Source: an uncultured Alphaproteobacteria bacterium
GTDB lineage: Bacteria; Pseudomonadota; Alphaproteobacteria; Rhodobacterales; Rhodobacteraceae
Reading direction: 5' to 3'
Length of the DNA stretch: 64,000 nt
NCBI GenBank assembly: GCA_902556405.1
Contig: CACDWF010000007.1
Coordinates: 1 to 64,000 of the forward strand
The notes beneath the pieces are model-generated. The model saw only the letters and a list, made by a program, of their open reading frames with translations. It did no database searches and was not told where the DNA came from. Below, in pieces: positions 27,082-37,154 of this stretch (the first letter of the stretch is position 1; each line of letters starts with the position of its first letter). A program made the translations under genes and the position numbers.

Positions 27082-27528
27082 TTAGTGAGTATGGGTAAAG
27101 GTTCGACCTACCCCATACGCGCCTGAGAGGGGTGTGAAGCAATCTTCAAAATATGAAACTTTACAGTTTAGTTTTTCAAGCATATCTGCAATTACCTTAT
27201 CTTCTCTTAATATAACAGCGTCGTTACTGATAGCACAATTTAAATGCCGATTGCCAATATGCCATATAGCTTTCATTAGATCGATCGTGTTTTTCGTTTC
27301 TACACGCATAAGTGCTTCTTTAGCGGCTAATACTTTTATCTTTTTTTTACTTTTTAAAATTAATGTACCATTAACCGGTAATTCAGTTGCTTTATCCAAT
27401 GATAAAAAAAACTCATAACCACTATCCGAAACAAGTTTTATTTTTCGTTTAAATCGTGCATCAAAATCTAGAGAAATAGTATCATTAAACTCTAAACTTT
27501 TCTCTGTGACTTCTTCTACTGTATCCAT
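27082..27528 (-). CDS. ureE: Urease accessory nickel chaperone UreE
   Basis: UreE binds nickel and delivers it to the UreDFG complex. I chose the ATG at 27526-27528 (148 residues), one base after the ureC stop. It gives the normal beginning VTEKSLEFNDTISLDFDARFKRKIKL. A longer GTG frame from 27579 would run inside ureC and has no family support. The central WHIGNRHLNCAI carries the conserved metal-binding histidine. The C-terminus ends THTH, a short histidine tail rather than the long His-rich tail of Klebsiella UreE. Confidence 0.9.
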   Translation of the reverse strand: MDTVEEVTEKSLEFNDTISLDFDARFKRKIKLVSDSGYEFFLSLDKATELPVNGTLILKSKKKIKVLAAKEALMRVETKNTIDLMKAIWHIGNRHLNCAISNDAVILREDKVIADMLEKLNCKVSYFEDCFTPLSGAYGVGRTFTHTH

Positions 27529-27529
27529 A

Positions 27530-29239
27530 TCAATATAAAAAATATCGCTGTGCCATAGGTAATTCTTTAGCGGGCTCACAAGTTATTAATTCTCCATCTA
27601 GCCGTACTTCATAAGTTTCAGGATCCACCTCAATCTCTGGACATAGATCGTTCAGCTTCATACTTTTTTTGGATATATTTCTTGTATTCTCTATAGGAAC
27701 AATTTTTTTCCTTAAAGCAAGCTCATCTAGGCCTTTATTTTCACTTGCCGATTGAGAAACAAATATGATTGAATTTGTCTCCATTGACCTTCCATACGCA
27801 CCGAACATCGGTCTACTATAGACCGGTTGAGGAGTTGGGATAGACGCGTTGGGATCTCCCATTTGAGCACAGGTAATAACACCACCTATCAGTACCATTT
27901 CAGGCTTAACACCAAAAAAAGCTGTATTCCACAAAACGAAGTCAGCTCTTTTTCCAATTTCTATACTGCCTATATGATTTGACATACCATGTGCTATCGC
28001 TGGATTAATGGTATATTTCGCTATATATCTTTTTATGCGTAGATTGTCATTCTCACCCTTCTCCTCGGACAACCTTCCTCTCTGCTTTTTCATTTTGTCG
28101 GCTGTTTGCCATGTTCGGATAATAACTTCTCCAACGCGGCCCATTGCTTGGCTATCAGAAGCAATAATAGACATAGCACCAACATCATGAAGTATATCTT
28201 CTGCTGCAATTGTTTCTTTTCTAATCCTGCTTTCTGCAAACGCCACATCCTCAGGTATAGATTTGTCAAGGTGATGACATACCATTAACATATCCAGATG
28301 TTCTTCAATAGTATTGACGGTATATGGTCTGGTCGGGTTGGTCGAGGAGGGAATAACATTTTCTTCTCCAGCAAGCTTAATAATATCCGGCGCGTGTCCA
28401 CCCCCAGCTCCCTCAGTATGGAAAGCATGTATTGTTCGTCCCCCAATCGCTTTAATAGTATTTTCTACAAATCCACTCTCATTTAGTGTATCGGTATGAA
28501 TCATTACTTGCACATCTAATTCGTCAGCTACCTTTAAACAGCAATCAATAGCTCCTGGCGTAGTGCCCCAGTCCTCATGAAGCTTGAGAGAAGAAGCGCC
28601 TGCCCTGACTTGTTCCCTTAGAGCCTCGGGTAGACTTGCATTCCCTTTCCCAGCGAAAGATAAATTCATAGGAAAGGCATCGGCTGATTGCAGCATTTTC
28701 CCAATGTTCCAAGGACCTGGGGTGCATGTGGTTGCAAGTGTTCCATGCGCAGGACCAGTTCCGCCCCCTAACATGGTAGTGAGTCCCGAATGAAGTGCAT
28801 CTTCAATTTGTTGGGGACAAATAAAATGAATATGAGCATCCATTCCACCAGCTGTCAGAATTTTTCCTTCCCCAGCGATGACCTCTGTTGCTGGACCAAC
28901 TATTATATTTACTCCACTTTGAATGTCTGGGTTTCCCGCTTTTCCTATAGAGTGGATCCTTCCATCTTTTACACCGATATCTGCTTTGTATATTCCTAAG
29001 TAATCGATTACTAGTGCATTAGTTACGACTAAATCAACTGCTCCATCTGCTCTCGTAACTTGGCTCTGTCCCATTCCATCTCTTATGACTTTACCACCAC
29101 CGAACTTTACTTCCTCTCCATATACAGTGTAGTCGTGTTCAACCTCTGCAAATAGTTCAGTATCAGCCAATCTCACTCTGTCTCCAGTTGTTGGCCCAAA
29201 AATGCTTGCATACTTTTCTCTAGAAACTTTCTGTGCCAT
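27530..29239 (-). CDS. ureC: Urease alpha subunit
   Basis: This catalytic subunit hydrolyses urea to ammonia and carbamate at a dinickel site. It has 569 residues, the standard length. Ligands are all present: His136 and His138 ([13 protein letters not shown]), carbamylated Lys219 (SLKLHEDWG), His248 and His274, and Asp362 ([11 protein letters not shown]). The mobile-flap cysteine and histidine are Cys321/His322 (MVCHHLD). The start overlaps the ureB stop by one base. It should be active once the encoded UreDEFG have inserted nickel. Confidence 0.98.
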   Translation of the reverse strand: MAQKVSREKYASIFGPTTGDRVRLADTELFAEVEHDYTVYGEEVKFGGGKVIRDGMGQSQVTRADGAVDLVVTNALVIDYLGIYKADIGVKDGRIHSIGKAGNPDIQSGVNIIVGPATEVIAGEGKILTAGGMDAHIHFICPQQIEDALHSGLTTMLGGGTGPAHGTLATTCTPGPWNIGKMLQSADAFPMNLSFAGKGNASLPEALREQVRAGASSLKLHEDWGTTPGAIDCCLKVADELDVQVMIHTDTLNESGFVENTIKAIGGRTIHAFHTEGAGGGHAPDIIKLAGEENVIPSSTNPTRPYTVNTIEEHLDMLMVCHHLDKSIPEDVAFAESRIRKETIAAEDILHDVGAMSIIASDSQAMGRVGEVIIRTWQTADKMKKQRGRLSEEKGENDNLRIKRYIAKYTINPAIAHGMSNHIGSIEIGKRADFVLWNTAFFGVKPEMVLIGGVITCAQMGDPNASIPTPQPVYSRPMFGAYGRSMETNSIIFVSQSASENKGLDELALRKKIVPIENTRNISKKSMKLNDLCPEIEVDPETYEVRLDGELITCEPAKELPMAQRYFLY

Positions 29240-29544
29240 TATAAATCACCCATTATTTTTTTATTAAACCCATATACTTTTCTGTCCCCATGAAAAGAAA
29301 TTAAGTTTACAGTTTTAGTCTGGCCTGGTTCAAATCGTATCGCCGTTCCAGAGATAATATCAAGTCTCATACCTTTTGATTTCTCTCTAGAAAATTTTAA
29401 TGCTTCATTAGTCTCAAAAAAATGATAGTGACTTCCTACTTGAATAGGCCGGTCTCCAGTGTTGGACACCTCCACCTCTATAGATTCTGAGCCTGAGTTA
29501 ATCTCTAACTCCTTATCTGATATAATTATCTCTCCTGGTATCAT
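29239..29544 (-). CDS. ureB: Urease beta subunit
   Basis: The 101-residue beta subunit is required for the (alpha-beta-gamma)3 holoenzyme. It begins [18 protein letters not shown] and contains the signature [17 protein letters not shown], ending in the loop [26 protein letters not shown]. It is separate from ureA, as in most bacteria outside Helicobacter. The gap to ureA is 8 bp. Confidence 0.97.
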   Translation of the reverse strand: MIPGEIIISDKELEINSGSESIEVEVSNTGDRPIQVGSHYHFFETNEALKFSREKSKGMRLDIISGTAIRFEPGQTKTVNLISFHGDRKVYGFNKKIMGDL

Positions 29545-29552
29545 ATTTTCCT

Positions 29553-29855
29553 CTATCTGATTGGGTGATGAACTGTCACTAATTTAGTGCCATCTGGAAA
29601 AGTTGCTTCAACTTGAACTTCATGTATCATTTCGGCCACCCCTTCCATACAATCCTCTTTGGAAATTATGGTTCCCCCAGCTGACATAAGGTCCGCTACG
29701 GACCGTCCGTCTCTTGCTCCTTCCATTACATAATTTGTAATGAGAGCTATAGCTTCCGGGTGGTTTAGTTTTACTCCCCTATTTTTACGGTCAGTTGCAA
29801 CCATTGCTGCTACTGCTATCATCAGTTTATCTTTTTCACGAGGCGACAGATTCAT
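29553..29855 (-). CDS. ureA: Urease gamma subunit
   Basis: The 100-residue gamma subunit begins [20 protein letters not shown], the diagnostic N-terminus. It continues with [29 protein letters not shown], and ends VTVHHPIR. It is a structural part of the urease trimer. It lies 15 bp after ureD and 8 bp before ureB, on the same transcript. Confidence 0.97.
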   Translation of the reverse strand: MNLSPREKDKLMIAVAAMVATDRKNRGVKLNHPEAIALITNYVMEGARDGRSVADLMSAGGTIISKEDCMEGVAEMIHEVQVEATFPDGTKLVTVHHPIR

Positions 29856-29870
29856 TTATATCTCCCTTAT

Positions 29871-30668
29871 TTATACTTTCCAAACATTAGGTGTATCCAC
29901 TTGCCAAATCTCCAATAGTAAATGTATAGCTCTATCTTTAATTGCTTTTGCATCTGATCCAAACATTCGCACCAGCAAGCAATCATTTCTTAGACTGCTT
30001 CCAAAATAAACATTTTTATTATCTTTTTTCAGATTTTTTAATTTTTGTTCGTAAACCAATGATTTGGTCCCCACGTAATAAAATGACGCATAAGACTTTA
30101 TACCCTTTAAACCAGCGCAGTGTAATGGGACACTCTCTCTCCACCCAGACTGGTCAAAATATATCAATTTATCTCCCTTATATATTTTCCACTTATCATT
30201 AAAATTCGATTTTTGAATCTTTTCTCCCATTGCGGATCGGCCAAGAACTATCTGATCAAAGGCAAGAAATTCTGAGTTATCTTCGATACGTATCGTAATC
30301 TTTCTTGAGAGATCACTCTTTGAAAAAAGAATGGTGTCTTGGGGTAGCCAAAGTAATTTACTGTTTTTGCTTACAAAAAAAGTCGCTTCGACCTCAGCTG
30401 ATCCATTGCTCGCTTTATAAACCTTTTCCGACGCCTGTGTTGTAACGACAATAGAACTCTCTTCAGCGGCTTCTATCGAACACTCAAACTTATCACCTCC
30501 CGTGATACCGCCAGCTGTATTAATAACAACACATTCCTTAATTTTAGAAAAGTTTTTAGGGAAAAAAAGCCTTGATGAGCCTTCTTGATAAAGTTTGCCA
30601 ATTCTATTCTGACTACCTCTTATTTTAGCTTTTAGTGTGCCTGTGGCTCTTTCAAGTGGCTGATACAT
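29871..30668 (-). CDS. ureD: Urease accessory protein UreD
   Basis: UreD (UreH) docks on apo-urease and provides the tunnel for nickel delivery. It has 265 residues. Recognisable segments are VINTAGGITGGDKFECSIEAAE, VTTQASEKVYKA and LPQDTILF, followed by FDQIVLGRSAMGE. It is the first gene of the urease block, 125 bp downstream of the HMG-CoA lyase gene. That intergenic stretch holds two palindromes and a possible -10 (see separate entries), so the urease block may have its own promoter. Confidence 0.93.
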   Translation of the reverse strand: MYQPLERATGTLKAKIRGSQNRIGKLYQEGSSRLFFPKNFSKIKECVVINTAGGITGGDKFECSIEAAEESSIVVTTQASEKVYKASNGSAEVEATFFVSKNSKLLWLPQDTILFSKSDLSRKITIRIEDNSEFLAFDQIVLGRSAMGEKIQKSNFNDKWKIYKGDKLIYFDQSGWRESVPLHCAGLKGIKSYASFYYVGTKSLVYEQKLKNLKKDNKNVYFGSSLRNDCLLVRMFGSDAKAIKDRAIHLLLEIWQVDTPNVWKV

Positions 30669-30696
30669 GTATTTCTAACAACTGTAATCTCTTGCT

Positions 30697-30707
30697 ACTA
30701 TACTATA
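30697..30707 (-). promoter_or_regulatory. Possible overlapping -10 elements upstream of ureD
   Basis: The minus strand reads TATAGTATAGT here (two overlapping TATAGT hexamers), about 30 bases before the ureD start. The 12-bp palindrome at 30716-30727 would lie within the -10/-35 spacer. No strong -35 hexamer is apparent. Confidence 0.3.
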
Positions 30708-30715
30708 ATCAAAAT

Positions 30716-30727
30716 ACTTCTAGAAGT
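30716..30727. promoter_or_regulatory. 12-bp perfect palindrome upstream of ureD
   Basis: ACTTCTAGAAGT is a perfect 12-bp palindrome about 48 bp upstream of the ureD start and just above the candidate -10. Its position is that of an operator, but the cognate regulator is not in the immediate neighbourhood. Confidence 0.4.
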
Positions 30728-30750
30728 TAAATGTAGCGGAAAAGTTTGCA

Positions 30751-30763
30751 TTACGTTGCGTAA
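30751..30763. promoter_or_regulatory. TTACG-N3-CGTAA inverted repeat, sequence repeated upstream of hxlR
   Basis: TTACGTTGCGTAA is a 5-bp inverted repeat around TTG, between HMG-CoA lyase and ureD. The 12-mer ACGTTGCGTAAA found here (30753-30764) occurs again at 53085-53096 upstream of the HxlR regulator gene. A shared operator is plausible but two instances are weak support. Confidence 0.4.
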
Positions 30764-30793
30764 AAAACACAACCAGTAATGTTAGTACAAGTA

Positions 30794-31648
30794 TTAGTAT
30801 TGGTTGATATTACCTATATGTTTTTCCGCAAACTTTATTTTATCTAAATCTAAATCTTCACTGAAGCTGTTGATACCAAACGCCTCAATTAAACTACGCG
30901 TATTTAGGTTACCTTTTGCTCCAGGAGCATAAGGACACCCTCCAAGTCCACCTACTGCGGAGTCAAAGGTTGATAGTCCATATTTTAGTCCGATTTCGAC
31001 ATTTCTTATTGCCGTATCCGATGTATCATGGAAGTGTCCTGCAAGTTTTTTTTGATTTATCTCCGAACATAGCACCTTGAGAAGTTCCTCTATAGTTTTA
31101 GGTTTACCCTTGCCTATTGTATCTCCTAAGGAAACTTCATAACAACCCATGTCTAGGAGCTGTGACACAACTTTGAGTACACTCTCTGGAGAAATTTTAC
31201 CCTCATAGGGACATTCAACTATACACGATACGTATCCTCTTACTGGCATTTTTTTTTCACTAGCTTTTTTGAAAAGATCTCGGAATCTTGCTAAACTTTC
31301 GTCTATTGAGCAATTAACATTTTTTTGAGAAAAAGTCTCTGACGCAGCAGCAAAGACTGCTACCTCATCTACCTTAGCTTGCAATGCATTTTCAAAACCC
31401 TTTAGGTTTGGTGTCAAAGCGGTGTATTTAACACCGTCTCCTCTCATTATTCCCTCAAAAATTTCACTGGTGCCCCTCATCTGAGGAACCCACTTTGCGC
31501 TCACAAAACTACCACATTCTATTTTGCCTATTCCCGTAGTACTCAGGATATTAATTAGTTCAATTTTCTTGTTTATTGGGATTTCATTTTTGATGTTTTG
31601 CAGACCATCTCTGGGCCCTACCTCAAAAATACTTATTGTCTCAACCAT
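30794..31648 (-). CDS. liuE: Hydroxymethylglutaryl-CoA lyase
   Basis: This HMGL-like TIM-barrel enzyme cleaves HMG-CoA to acetyl-CoA and acetoacetate, the last step of leucine breakdown. It has 284 residues. FEVGPRDGLQNI carries the catalytic arginine/aspartate, LAGHFHDTSDTAI the metal histidines and GGLGGCPYAPGAKGN the loop cysteine. The start is one base after the mccA stop, so it is translationally coupled to the carboxylase genes. It ends 125 bp before ureD. Confidence 0.94.
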   Translation of the reverse strand: MVETISIFEVGPRDGLQNIKNEIPINKKIELINILSTTGIGKIECGSFVSAKWVPQMRGTSEIFEGIMRGDGVKYTALTPNLKGFENALQAKVDEVAVFAAASETFSQKNVNCSIDESLARFRDLFKKASEKKMPVRGYVSCIVECPYEGKISPESVLKVVSQLLDMGCYEVSLGDTIGKGKPKTIEELLKVLCSEINQKKLAGHFHDTSDTAIRNVEIGLKYGLSTFDSAVGGLGGCPYAPGAKGNLNTRSLIEAFGINSFSEDLDLDKIKFAEKHIGNINQY

Positions 31649-31649
31649 C

Positions 31650-33599
31650 TTATTCTATTTCTAAAAGTGTCTCACCTTTTTCAATCAAGTCGCCTTTTTT
31701 ATTTTTTAACCCCAAAACTTTCCCACTTTGAGGCGCGACTAACTTATACTCCATCTTCATCGCTTCTACGAATACAATTGCTTCATCTTTAGATACCATC
31801 TGTCCGTTTTTTACCAAAATTTTTGCGATACTTCCGGTTATGGGTGCAACAATTTTTCTCTCTTGCACATCAACTTCATTGCCTTGATATGTGTTAGTGA
31901 TATTTTCAAAGACAAATTTTATTCCCTCTCTGTATAAACTTAGTGTTTTGTTTTTTGCTTTAAAATCAAAACTGACCGATCTTTGGCATACATCAAATGA
32001 AATATTTTTTTTACTTGAAAAAACGTTTTCTACTAAAAAGATTTCATCTCCAACATTCACTTGGAATTTTCTTCCATCGCTTGAATTAACCTTTATCGCA
32101 TAGCTTTTTTCTTGGTGTCTCAACAACATATTTGCAGAGCCAGTCCCCCACAGCCTCCACATTTTATTTTTAAATTGTGATTCTGAGTTTAAAATAATTA
32201 GAGTAGCAGCTACTGTATCAGTCGGGTTTGGTAAAAGTTTTTTAAATTTTAAAGCCAGATCATCAAGGTCTGTAATTTGAATTATATCCTTCCTAAATAT
32301 TTCGCTATTCAAAATGTAGCTCAGAAAATCTGTATTTGTTTTAATTCCCTGAATCTTTAATTCGTCTAAACAACCAATAAGCTTGGTCCTAGCTTCTTCT
32401 CTATCATTAGCATGCACTATAGCTTTTCCTAACATTGGATCGTAAAATGTACTTATGTAATCACCAGATCTGACACCAAAATCAAATCTTCCCTTCTTCG
32501 GAAGATTTAAAGCTGTAATTGACCCAGGGCTGGGTAAAAAGTCATTTTTAGGATCCTCTGCATATATTCTGGCTTCTATTGCATGACCCCGGGGTATCAA
32601 TTTGTCATTATCGATATCTAGCTTTTTTCCTGCCGCAATGTTTATCTGTAACTCAACAAGATCCATACCTAAAATTTCTTCAGTAACAGGATGCTCGACC
32701 TGTAGTCTTGTATTCATTTCAAGAAAGAAAAAAGGTAACTCGTCCTTATGCGATTGAACATCGACTATGAATTCTATGGTCCCCAAGCCTCGATAATCGA
32801 TTTTGTTAGCAATATCTATTGCTGCCTTATACATTCTTCGTTTTGTTGGTTCAGGAATTGATAACGATGGAGACTCTTCTAAAACTTTCTGGTATCTCCT
32901 TTGTGATGAACAATCACGTTCGAATAAATGTATGCAATTTCCATGATTGTCTCTTGCAATTTGAATCTCAATATGTTTGCCGCCTTTGATATATTTTTCA
33001 ATTATCACCTCATCGTCTTTAAAGCTACTTTGAGCTTCTCTTGTAACTGCTTCAATAGAGTCTAGTAGGTCACTTTCGTTATACACAACTCTCATTCCTT
33101 TACCTCCACCACCGGCCGCGGCTTTTGCAATAACTGGAAAACCTATTTCTTTCGCCTTCTTTTTATTCTCAACTGGTTTTTCCTTCTTAACTAAAAAGCC
33201 ACTTACCAACGGAATATTAGCCGACGATATAACGTCTTTTGCATTATTCTTATTACCCATTGCTTTTATTGACTTCCAACTAGGGCCAATAAATGTAATT
33301 CCACTTGCCTCGACCTTTTTTGCAAAAAGATAGTTCTCTGAAAGGAACCCATAACCGGGGTGTATTGCTTCGATCTTATTCTCCTCCGCGACCTCAATTA
33401 CCTTTTTTATATTTAAATAACTTTTTTTAGATTCTGCAGGGCCGATGCAAACCGCAACATCCGCCTCTTTTGTATGCATAGAATTTTTATCCACTTCCGA
33501 GTAGACTGCATACGTTTTTATTCCAAGACGCCTAGCAGACTTAATTAAACGGCGCGCAATTTCTCCTCGATTGGCAATTAAGATACTTTTGAACATCAT
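31650..33599 (-). CDS. liuD: Methylcrotonyl-CoA carboxylase biotin-carrying alpha subunit
   Basis: In 649 residues it contains biotin carboxylase (IANRGEIARRLIKSARRLG start, AAAGGGGKGMR ATP loop, EMNTRLQVEHPVTE). A BT-like linker follows, then a C-terminal biotinyl domain with VEAMKMEY, biotinylated Lys615. Length and domain order match MccA rather than a stand-alone AccC. Its mccB, ivd and HMG-CoA lyase neighbours fix the leucine assignment over propionyl-CoA or geranyl-CoA carboxylases. It overlaps mccB by one base. Confidence 0.93.
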   Translation of the reverse strand: MMFKSILIANRGEIARRLIKSARRLGIKTYAVYSEVDKNSMHTKEADVAVCIGPAESKKSYLNIKKVIEVAEENKIEAIHPGYGFLSENYLFAKKVEASGITFIGPSWKSIKAMGNKNNAKDVISSANIPLVSGFLVKKEKPVENKKKAKEIGFPVIAKAAAGGGGKGMRVVYNESDLLDSIEAVTREAQSSFKDDEVIIEKYIKGGKHIEIQIARDNHGNCIHLFERDCSSQRRYQKVLEESPSLSIPEPTKRRMYKAAIDIANKIDYRGLGTIEFIVDVQSHKDELPFFFLEMNTRLQVEHPVTEEILGMDLVELQINIAAGKKLDIDNDKLIPRGHAIEARIYAEDPKNDFLPSPGSITALNLPKKGRFDFGVRSGDYISTFYDPMLGKAIVHANDREEARTKLIGCLDELKIQGIKTNTDFLSYILNSEIFRKDIIQITDLDDLALKFKKLLPNPTDTVAATLIILNSESQFKNKMWRLWGTGSANMLLRHQEKSYAIKVNSSDGRKFQVNVGDEIFLVENVFSSKKNISFDVCQRSVSFDFKAKNKTLSLYREGIKFVFENITNTYQGNEVDVQERKIVAPITGSIAKILVKNGQMVSKDEAIVFVEAMKMEYKLVAPQSGKVLGLKNKKGDLIEKGETLLEIE

Positions 33600-35200
33600 T
33601 ACATCCTAAAGACACCGAACTTTGTCTCTTGAACAGGTGCATTCATTGCAATTTCAAGAGATAAAGCAACGACTTCTCTAGTTTTTCTTGGGTCGATAAT
33701 TCCATCGTCCCATAAATGTGCTGATGCGAAAGTAGCTTTAGACTTATGCGCAAACATGTCCAAAATTGGTTTTTTAATGTTACTTATTTCTTTGTCTGAA
33801 AGTTTCTTACCCTTTGATTTCGCTGCAGCAATATTTACTTCTGCCATTACCCCAGCAGCCTGCTCGCCTCCCATTACGGCGACTTTTGCATTAGGCCATG
33901 TCCACACAAATCGAGGTCCGAAAGCTCTACCACACATACCGTAATTACCAGCGCCATATGAGCCTCCCACTATAACGGTTATTTTAGGAACATTAGCACA
34001 AGATACGGCATGAACAAGTTTGGCACCATCGCTCGCAATACCAGTTTGCTCATATTTTTTCCCAACCATAAATCCTGTTATATTTTGTAGAAAAAGTAAG
34101 GGTATTTTTCTTTGACAACAAAGTTCTATAAAGTGAGCCCCTTTTTTTGAACTCTCAGAAAACAGTACTCCATTATTTCCTATAATACCAACCTCAACTC
34201 CACAAACCTTAGCAAAACCACATACAAGTGTTTCTCCATAAGTCGCTTTAAATTCTGAAAATTTTGATCCGTCAACAATGCGCCCTATCAAATTGAATAT
34301 ATCAAAGCCTTTCTTTGGATCAGAATTCACAAACCCAAGAAGGTCATCCGGATCAAGCATTGGTGGATTATAATTTGAACGTTTGTATTCGGAAATTGAA
34401 GATAAATCACTTATAATCATTCTCGTTAAAGATATCGCATGCGCATCATTATCTGCCAAATAATCAGCAACACCTGATAATCTGGCATGAGTGTCTCCAC
34501 CACCTAGCGTTTCTGCATCGACAATTTCACCAGTCGCTTGCTTTAGAAGCGGTGGACCAGCTAAAAATATTGTGCCCTGGTTTTTCACAATTATTGTTTG
34601 ATCTGACATAGCAGGCAGATATGCCCCACCAGCAGTACACGACCCCATAACAACTGCGATTTGTGGTATACCTCTTGCGCTCATTTGCGCCTGGTTATAA
34701 AAAATTCGTCCGAAATGATTTTTGTCAGGAAACACGTCATCCCAAGACGGTAGATTTGCACCACCACTATCTACAAGATAAATACATGGAAGATTATTTT
34801 CAGCTGCAATTTCCTGTGCTCTTAGGTGTTTTTTTACAGTCAAAGGATAGTAACTTCCACCCTTCACTGTTGCATCATTACAAATAATCATACAGAGCCG
34901 CTTGGATACGAGGCCAACGCCTGCTATTGCACCAGCGGAAGGCACCTCGTCTTTATACTCACCATTGGCAGCAAAGAGCCCAACTTCCAAAAAAAAAGAT
35001 CCCGTATCAAGTAAATTTGCTACTCTGTCTCTTGGCAGCATTTTACCTCTTTTTACATGGCGTGCTTTTGAATTTTCTGAGCCACCTGCTATCAGCCTTT
35101 TTGCCAAGCTATCCACTTTTTCAATAGCTTTCTCCATTGCTGAATAATTCTCTGTGAATTCCTTAGAATTAGATGGTCTTTCAGACCCGACATTTTTCAT
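33599..35200 (-). CDS. liuB: Methylcrotonyl-CoA carboxylase beta (carboxyltransferase) subunit
   Basis: This acyl-CoA carboxyltransferase has 533 residues. [21 protein letters not shown] is typical of MCC beta. The [16 protein letters not shown] and [10 protein letters not shown] segments form the CoA and carboxybiotin site. It carboxylates 3-methylcrotonyl-CoA to 3-methylglutaconyl-CoA with MccA. The one-base overlaps with both ivd and mccA indicate a tightly coupled operon. Confidence 0.95.
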   Translation of the reverse strand: MKNVGSERPSNSKEFTENYSAMEKAIEKVDSLAKRLIAGGSENSKARHVKRGKMLPRDRVANLLDTGSFFLEVGLFAANGEYKDEVPSAGAIAGVGLVSKRLCMIICNDATVKGGSYYPLTVKKHLRAQEIAAENNLPCIYLVDSGGANLPSWDDVFPDKNHFGRIFYNQAQMSARGIPQIAVVMGSCTAGGAYLPAMSDQTIIVKNQGTIFLAGPPLLKQATGEIVDAETLGGGDTHARLSGVADYLADNDAHAISLTRMIISDLSSISEYKRSNYNPPMLDPDDLLGFVNSDPKKGFDIFNLIGRIVDGSKFSEFKATYGETLVCGFAKVCGVEVGIIGNNGVLFSESSKKGAHFIELCCQRKIPLLFLQNITGFMVGKKYEQTGIASDGAKLVHAVSCANVPKITVIVGGSYGAGNYGMCGRAFGPRFVWTWPNAKVAVMGGEQAAGVMAEVNIAAAKSKGKKLSDKEISNIKKPILDMFAHKSKATFASAHLWDDGIIDPRKTREVVALSLEIAMNAPVQETKFGVFRM

Positions 35201-36369
35201 TAGCTTGGCTTTGTTTCTTCAAATAACTCTCTTCCAATAAGCATGCGTCTAATTTCTGAAGTACCCGCACCGATCTCATAGAGTTTTGCATCACGTAGAA
35301 GTCTGCCTGTAGGATAATCATTAATATACCCGTTGCCACCAAGACATTGGATTGCATCTAGTGCTATTTGGGTTGCTTTCTCAGCCGCATAAAGTATGCA
35401 CCCAGCTGAGTCTTTTCTCGTCGTTTGTCCTTCATCGCATGCTCTTGCTACAGAATAGACATATGATCTGCATGCATTCATGGTAGTGTACATATCAGCG
35501 ATCTTTCCCTGCATTAGTTGGAAAGTACCGATAGGTTTACCAAATTGTTCTCTTTCATGGATATAGGGTACTACCACATCCATCGCACCAGCCATTATTC
35601 CAACCGGACCCGCCGCTAAAACTACTCTTTCATAATCAAGTCCCGACATAAGAACATTTACACCCTTACCTTCTTCCCCAAGTACATTTTCATAGGGAAC
35701 TTCACAGTTTTCAAAAATTAACTCTGACGTATTCGATCCACGCATTCCAAGCTTATCAAGTTTCTTCCCCGTAGAAAAGCCTTCCATACGTTTTTCTATC
35801 AGAAAAGCAGTTATTCCCTTGGAGCCTGCCGATACATCAGTTTTCGCATACACGACAAGGGTATCAGCATCAGGCCCATTAGTAATCCACATTTTTGATC
35901 CATTTAGTAAATAGTAGTCGTTTCGTTTTTCTGCCTTAAGCTTCATCGAAACTACGTCAGATCCTGCGCTTGGCTCTGACATCGCAAGTGAGCCTACATG
36001 CTCACCACTTATTAATTTTGGTAAATATTTATTTTTTTGCTGCTCGTTTCCCCATCTATAAATTTGGTTTATACACAAATTTGAGTGCGCCCCATATGAC
36101 ATTCCTATCGCGGCATTGGCTCTACTGATTTCTTCAACTGCTACACAATGGGCAAGATACCCCATATCGACACCGCCAAACTCTTCAGAAATTGTTATTC
36201 CATGCAAGCCCAAATTTCCCATCATCTCCCAAAGCTCCATGGGAAAGTCGTTGGACCTATCTACGTCTGCCGACTTTGGAGCAATTTCTTCTAGCGCAAA
36301 TTTCCTAACGGTCTCTCTTAGCGCATCTATATCTTCCCCTAAGCCAAAATCCATTGTTGCATTAAACAT
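35200..36369 (-). CDS. liuA: Isovaleryl-CoA dehydrogenase
   Basis: This FAD acyl-CoA dehydrogenase has 389 residues. The catalytic base of the IVD subclass sits in [13 protein letters not shown], as in human IVD Glu254, rather than at the late position used by short- and medium-chain enzymes. The [17 protein letters not shown] and [35 protein letters not shown] segments are intact. It converts isovaleryl-CoA to 3-methylcrotonyl-CoA and feeds the adjacent MccAB. It follows the HSD10-type SDR after 14 bp. Confidence 0.95.
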   Translation of the reverse strand: MFNATMDFGLGEDIDALRETVRKFALEEIAPKSADVDRSNDFPMELWEMMGNLGLHGITISEEFGGVDMGYLAHCVAVEEISRANAAIGMSYGAHSNLCINQIYRWGNEQQKNKYLPKLISGEHVGSLAMSEPSAGSDVVSMKLKAEKRNDYYLLNGSKMWITNGPDADTLVVYAKTDVSAGSKGITAFLIEKRMEGFSTGKKLDKLGMRGSNTSELIFENCEVPYENVLGEEGKGVNVLMSGLDYERVVLAAGPVGIMAGAMDVVVPYIHEREQFGKPIGTFQLMQGKIADMYTTMNACRSYVYSVARACDEGQTTRKDSAGCILYAAEKATQIALDAIQCLGGNGYINDYPTGRLLRDAKLYEIGAGTSEIRRMLIGRELFEETKPS

Positions 36370-36383
36370 CTTTACACGAGCCT

Positions 36384-37154
36384 CTATTTTGGTGCCATAC
36401 GGATCGCACCATCCAACCGAATTGTCTCTCCGTTGAGCATACTATTTTCTACAATCTGAACACTTAAATCAGCAAATTCTAAGGGTGACCCCAGTCTCGG
36501 AGGAAAGGGCACCGATTTGCCCAGTGCATCCTGAACATCCTCGGGTAAGCTTCGTAACATAGGCGTACTAAAGAGACCTGGCGCAATTGTAACTACCCTA
36601 ATTCCATCTTGGGCTAAATCACGCGCCATTGGCAACGTCATTCCAACCACACCACCCTTAGAGGCTGAGTAAGCAATCTGTCCGATTTGACCATCGAAAG
36701 CAGCAACTGATGCTGTATTAATTATAACGCCTTTTTCTTTATCATCGCTTAACACGGTATTCTGTTCTGACATCCCCAAAGCACTTTGAGACGCAACGTT
36801 AAAAGTACCAATTAGATTTATACGTATTGTTTTATCAAATAATTCAAATTGGTGGTTTCGACCCTTAGAAACCGTTTTTTGAGAAAAACCAATACCTGCA
36901 CAATTCACGCAAACGCTTTCCTGCCCAATTCTCTCTCTTATTGAACTAAGACCGTCTGCCACTGATTGAGGGTCAGATACATCCACTTTCTCAAAAGTAA
37001 CTCCATGCTGACTGGCAACTTTTGAACCTTCCTCTTCATTCATATCGAAAACTGCAACTTTTGCTCCTAAAGAAACAAATTTTTCGACGACCGCCAAGCC
37101 TAGGCCAGATGCTCCTCCGGTAACTAATGCCGCAGTCTTCTCTGAAATCTTCAT
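36384..37154 (-). CDS. 3-hydroxyacyl-CoA dehydrogenase type-2-like SDR
   Basis: This classical SDR has 256 residues with TGGASGLG as the NAD-binding glycine motif, VNCAGIG, the catalytic serine region and [10 protein letters not shown] (Tyr-x3-Lys). The [20 protein letters not shown] segment is typical of HSD10/type-2 HADH, which oxidises 2-methyl-3-hydroxybutyryl-CoA and other short hydroxyacyl-CoAs in isoleucine catabolism. It overlaps the thiolase gene by 4 bp. Together they would finish isoleucine or short-chain beta-oxidation next to the leucine genes. Confidence 0.88.
   Translation of the reverse strand: MKISEKTAALVTGGASGLGLAVVEKFVSLGAKVAVFDMNEEEGSKVASQHGVTFEKVDVSDPQSVADGLSSIRERIGQESVCVNCAGIGFSQKTVSKGRNHQFELFDKTIRINLIGTFNVASQSALGMSEQNTVLSDDKEKGVIINTASVAAFDGQIGQIAYSASKGGVVGMTLPMARDLAQDGIRVVTIAPGLFSTPMLRSLPEDVQDALGKSVPFPPRLGSPLEFADLSVQIVENSMLNGETIRLDGAIRMAPK

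Noticed and set aside
27529-27579. Longer UreE starting at GTG 27579 inside ureC
   Set aside because: The extra residues have no UreE counterpart, and the ATG at 27528 gives a standard-length protein directly after the ureC stop.
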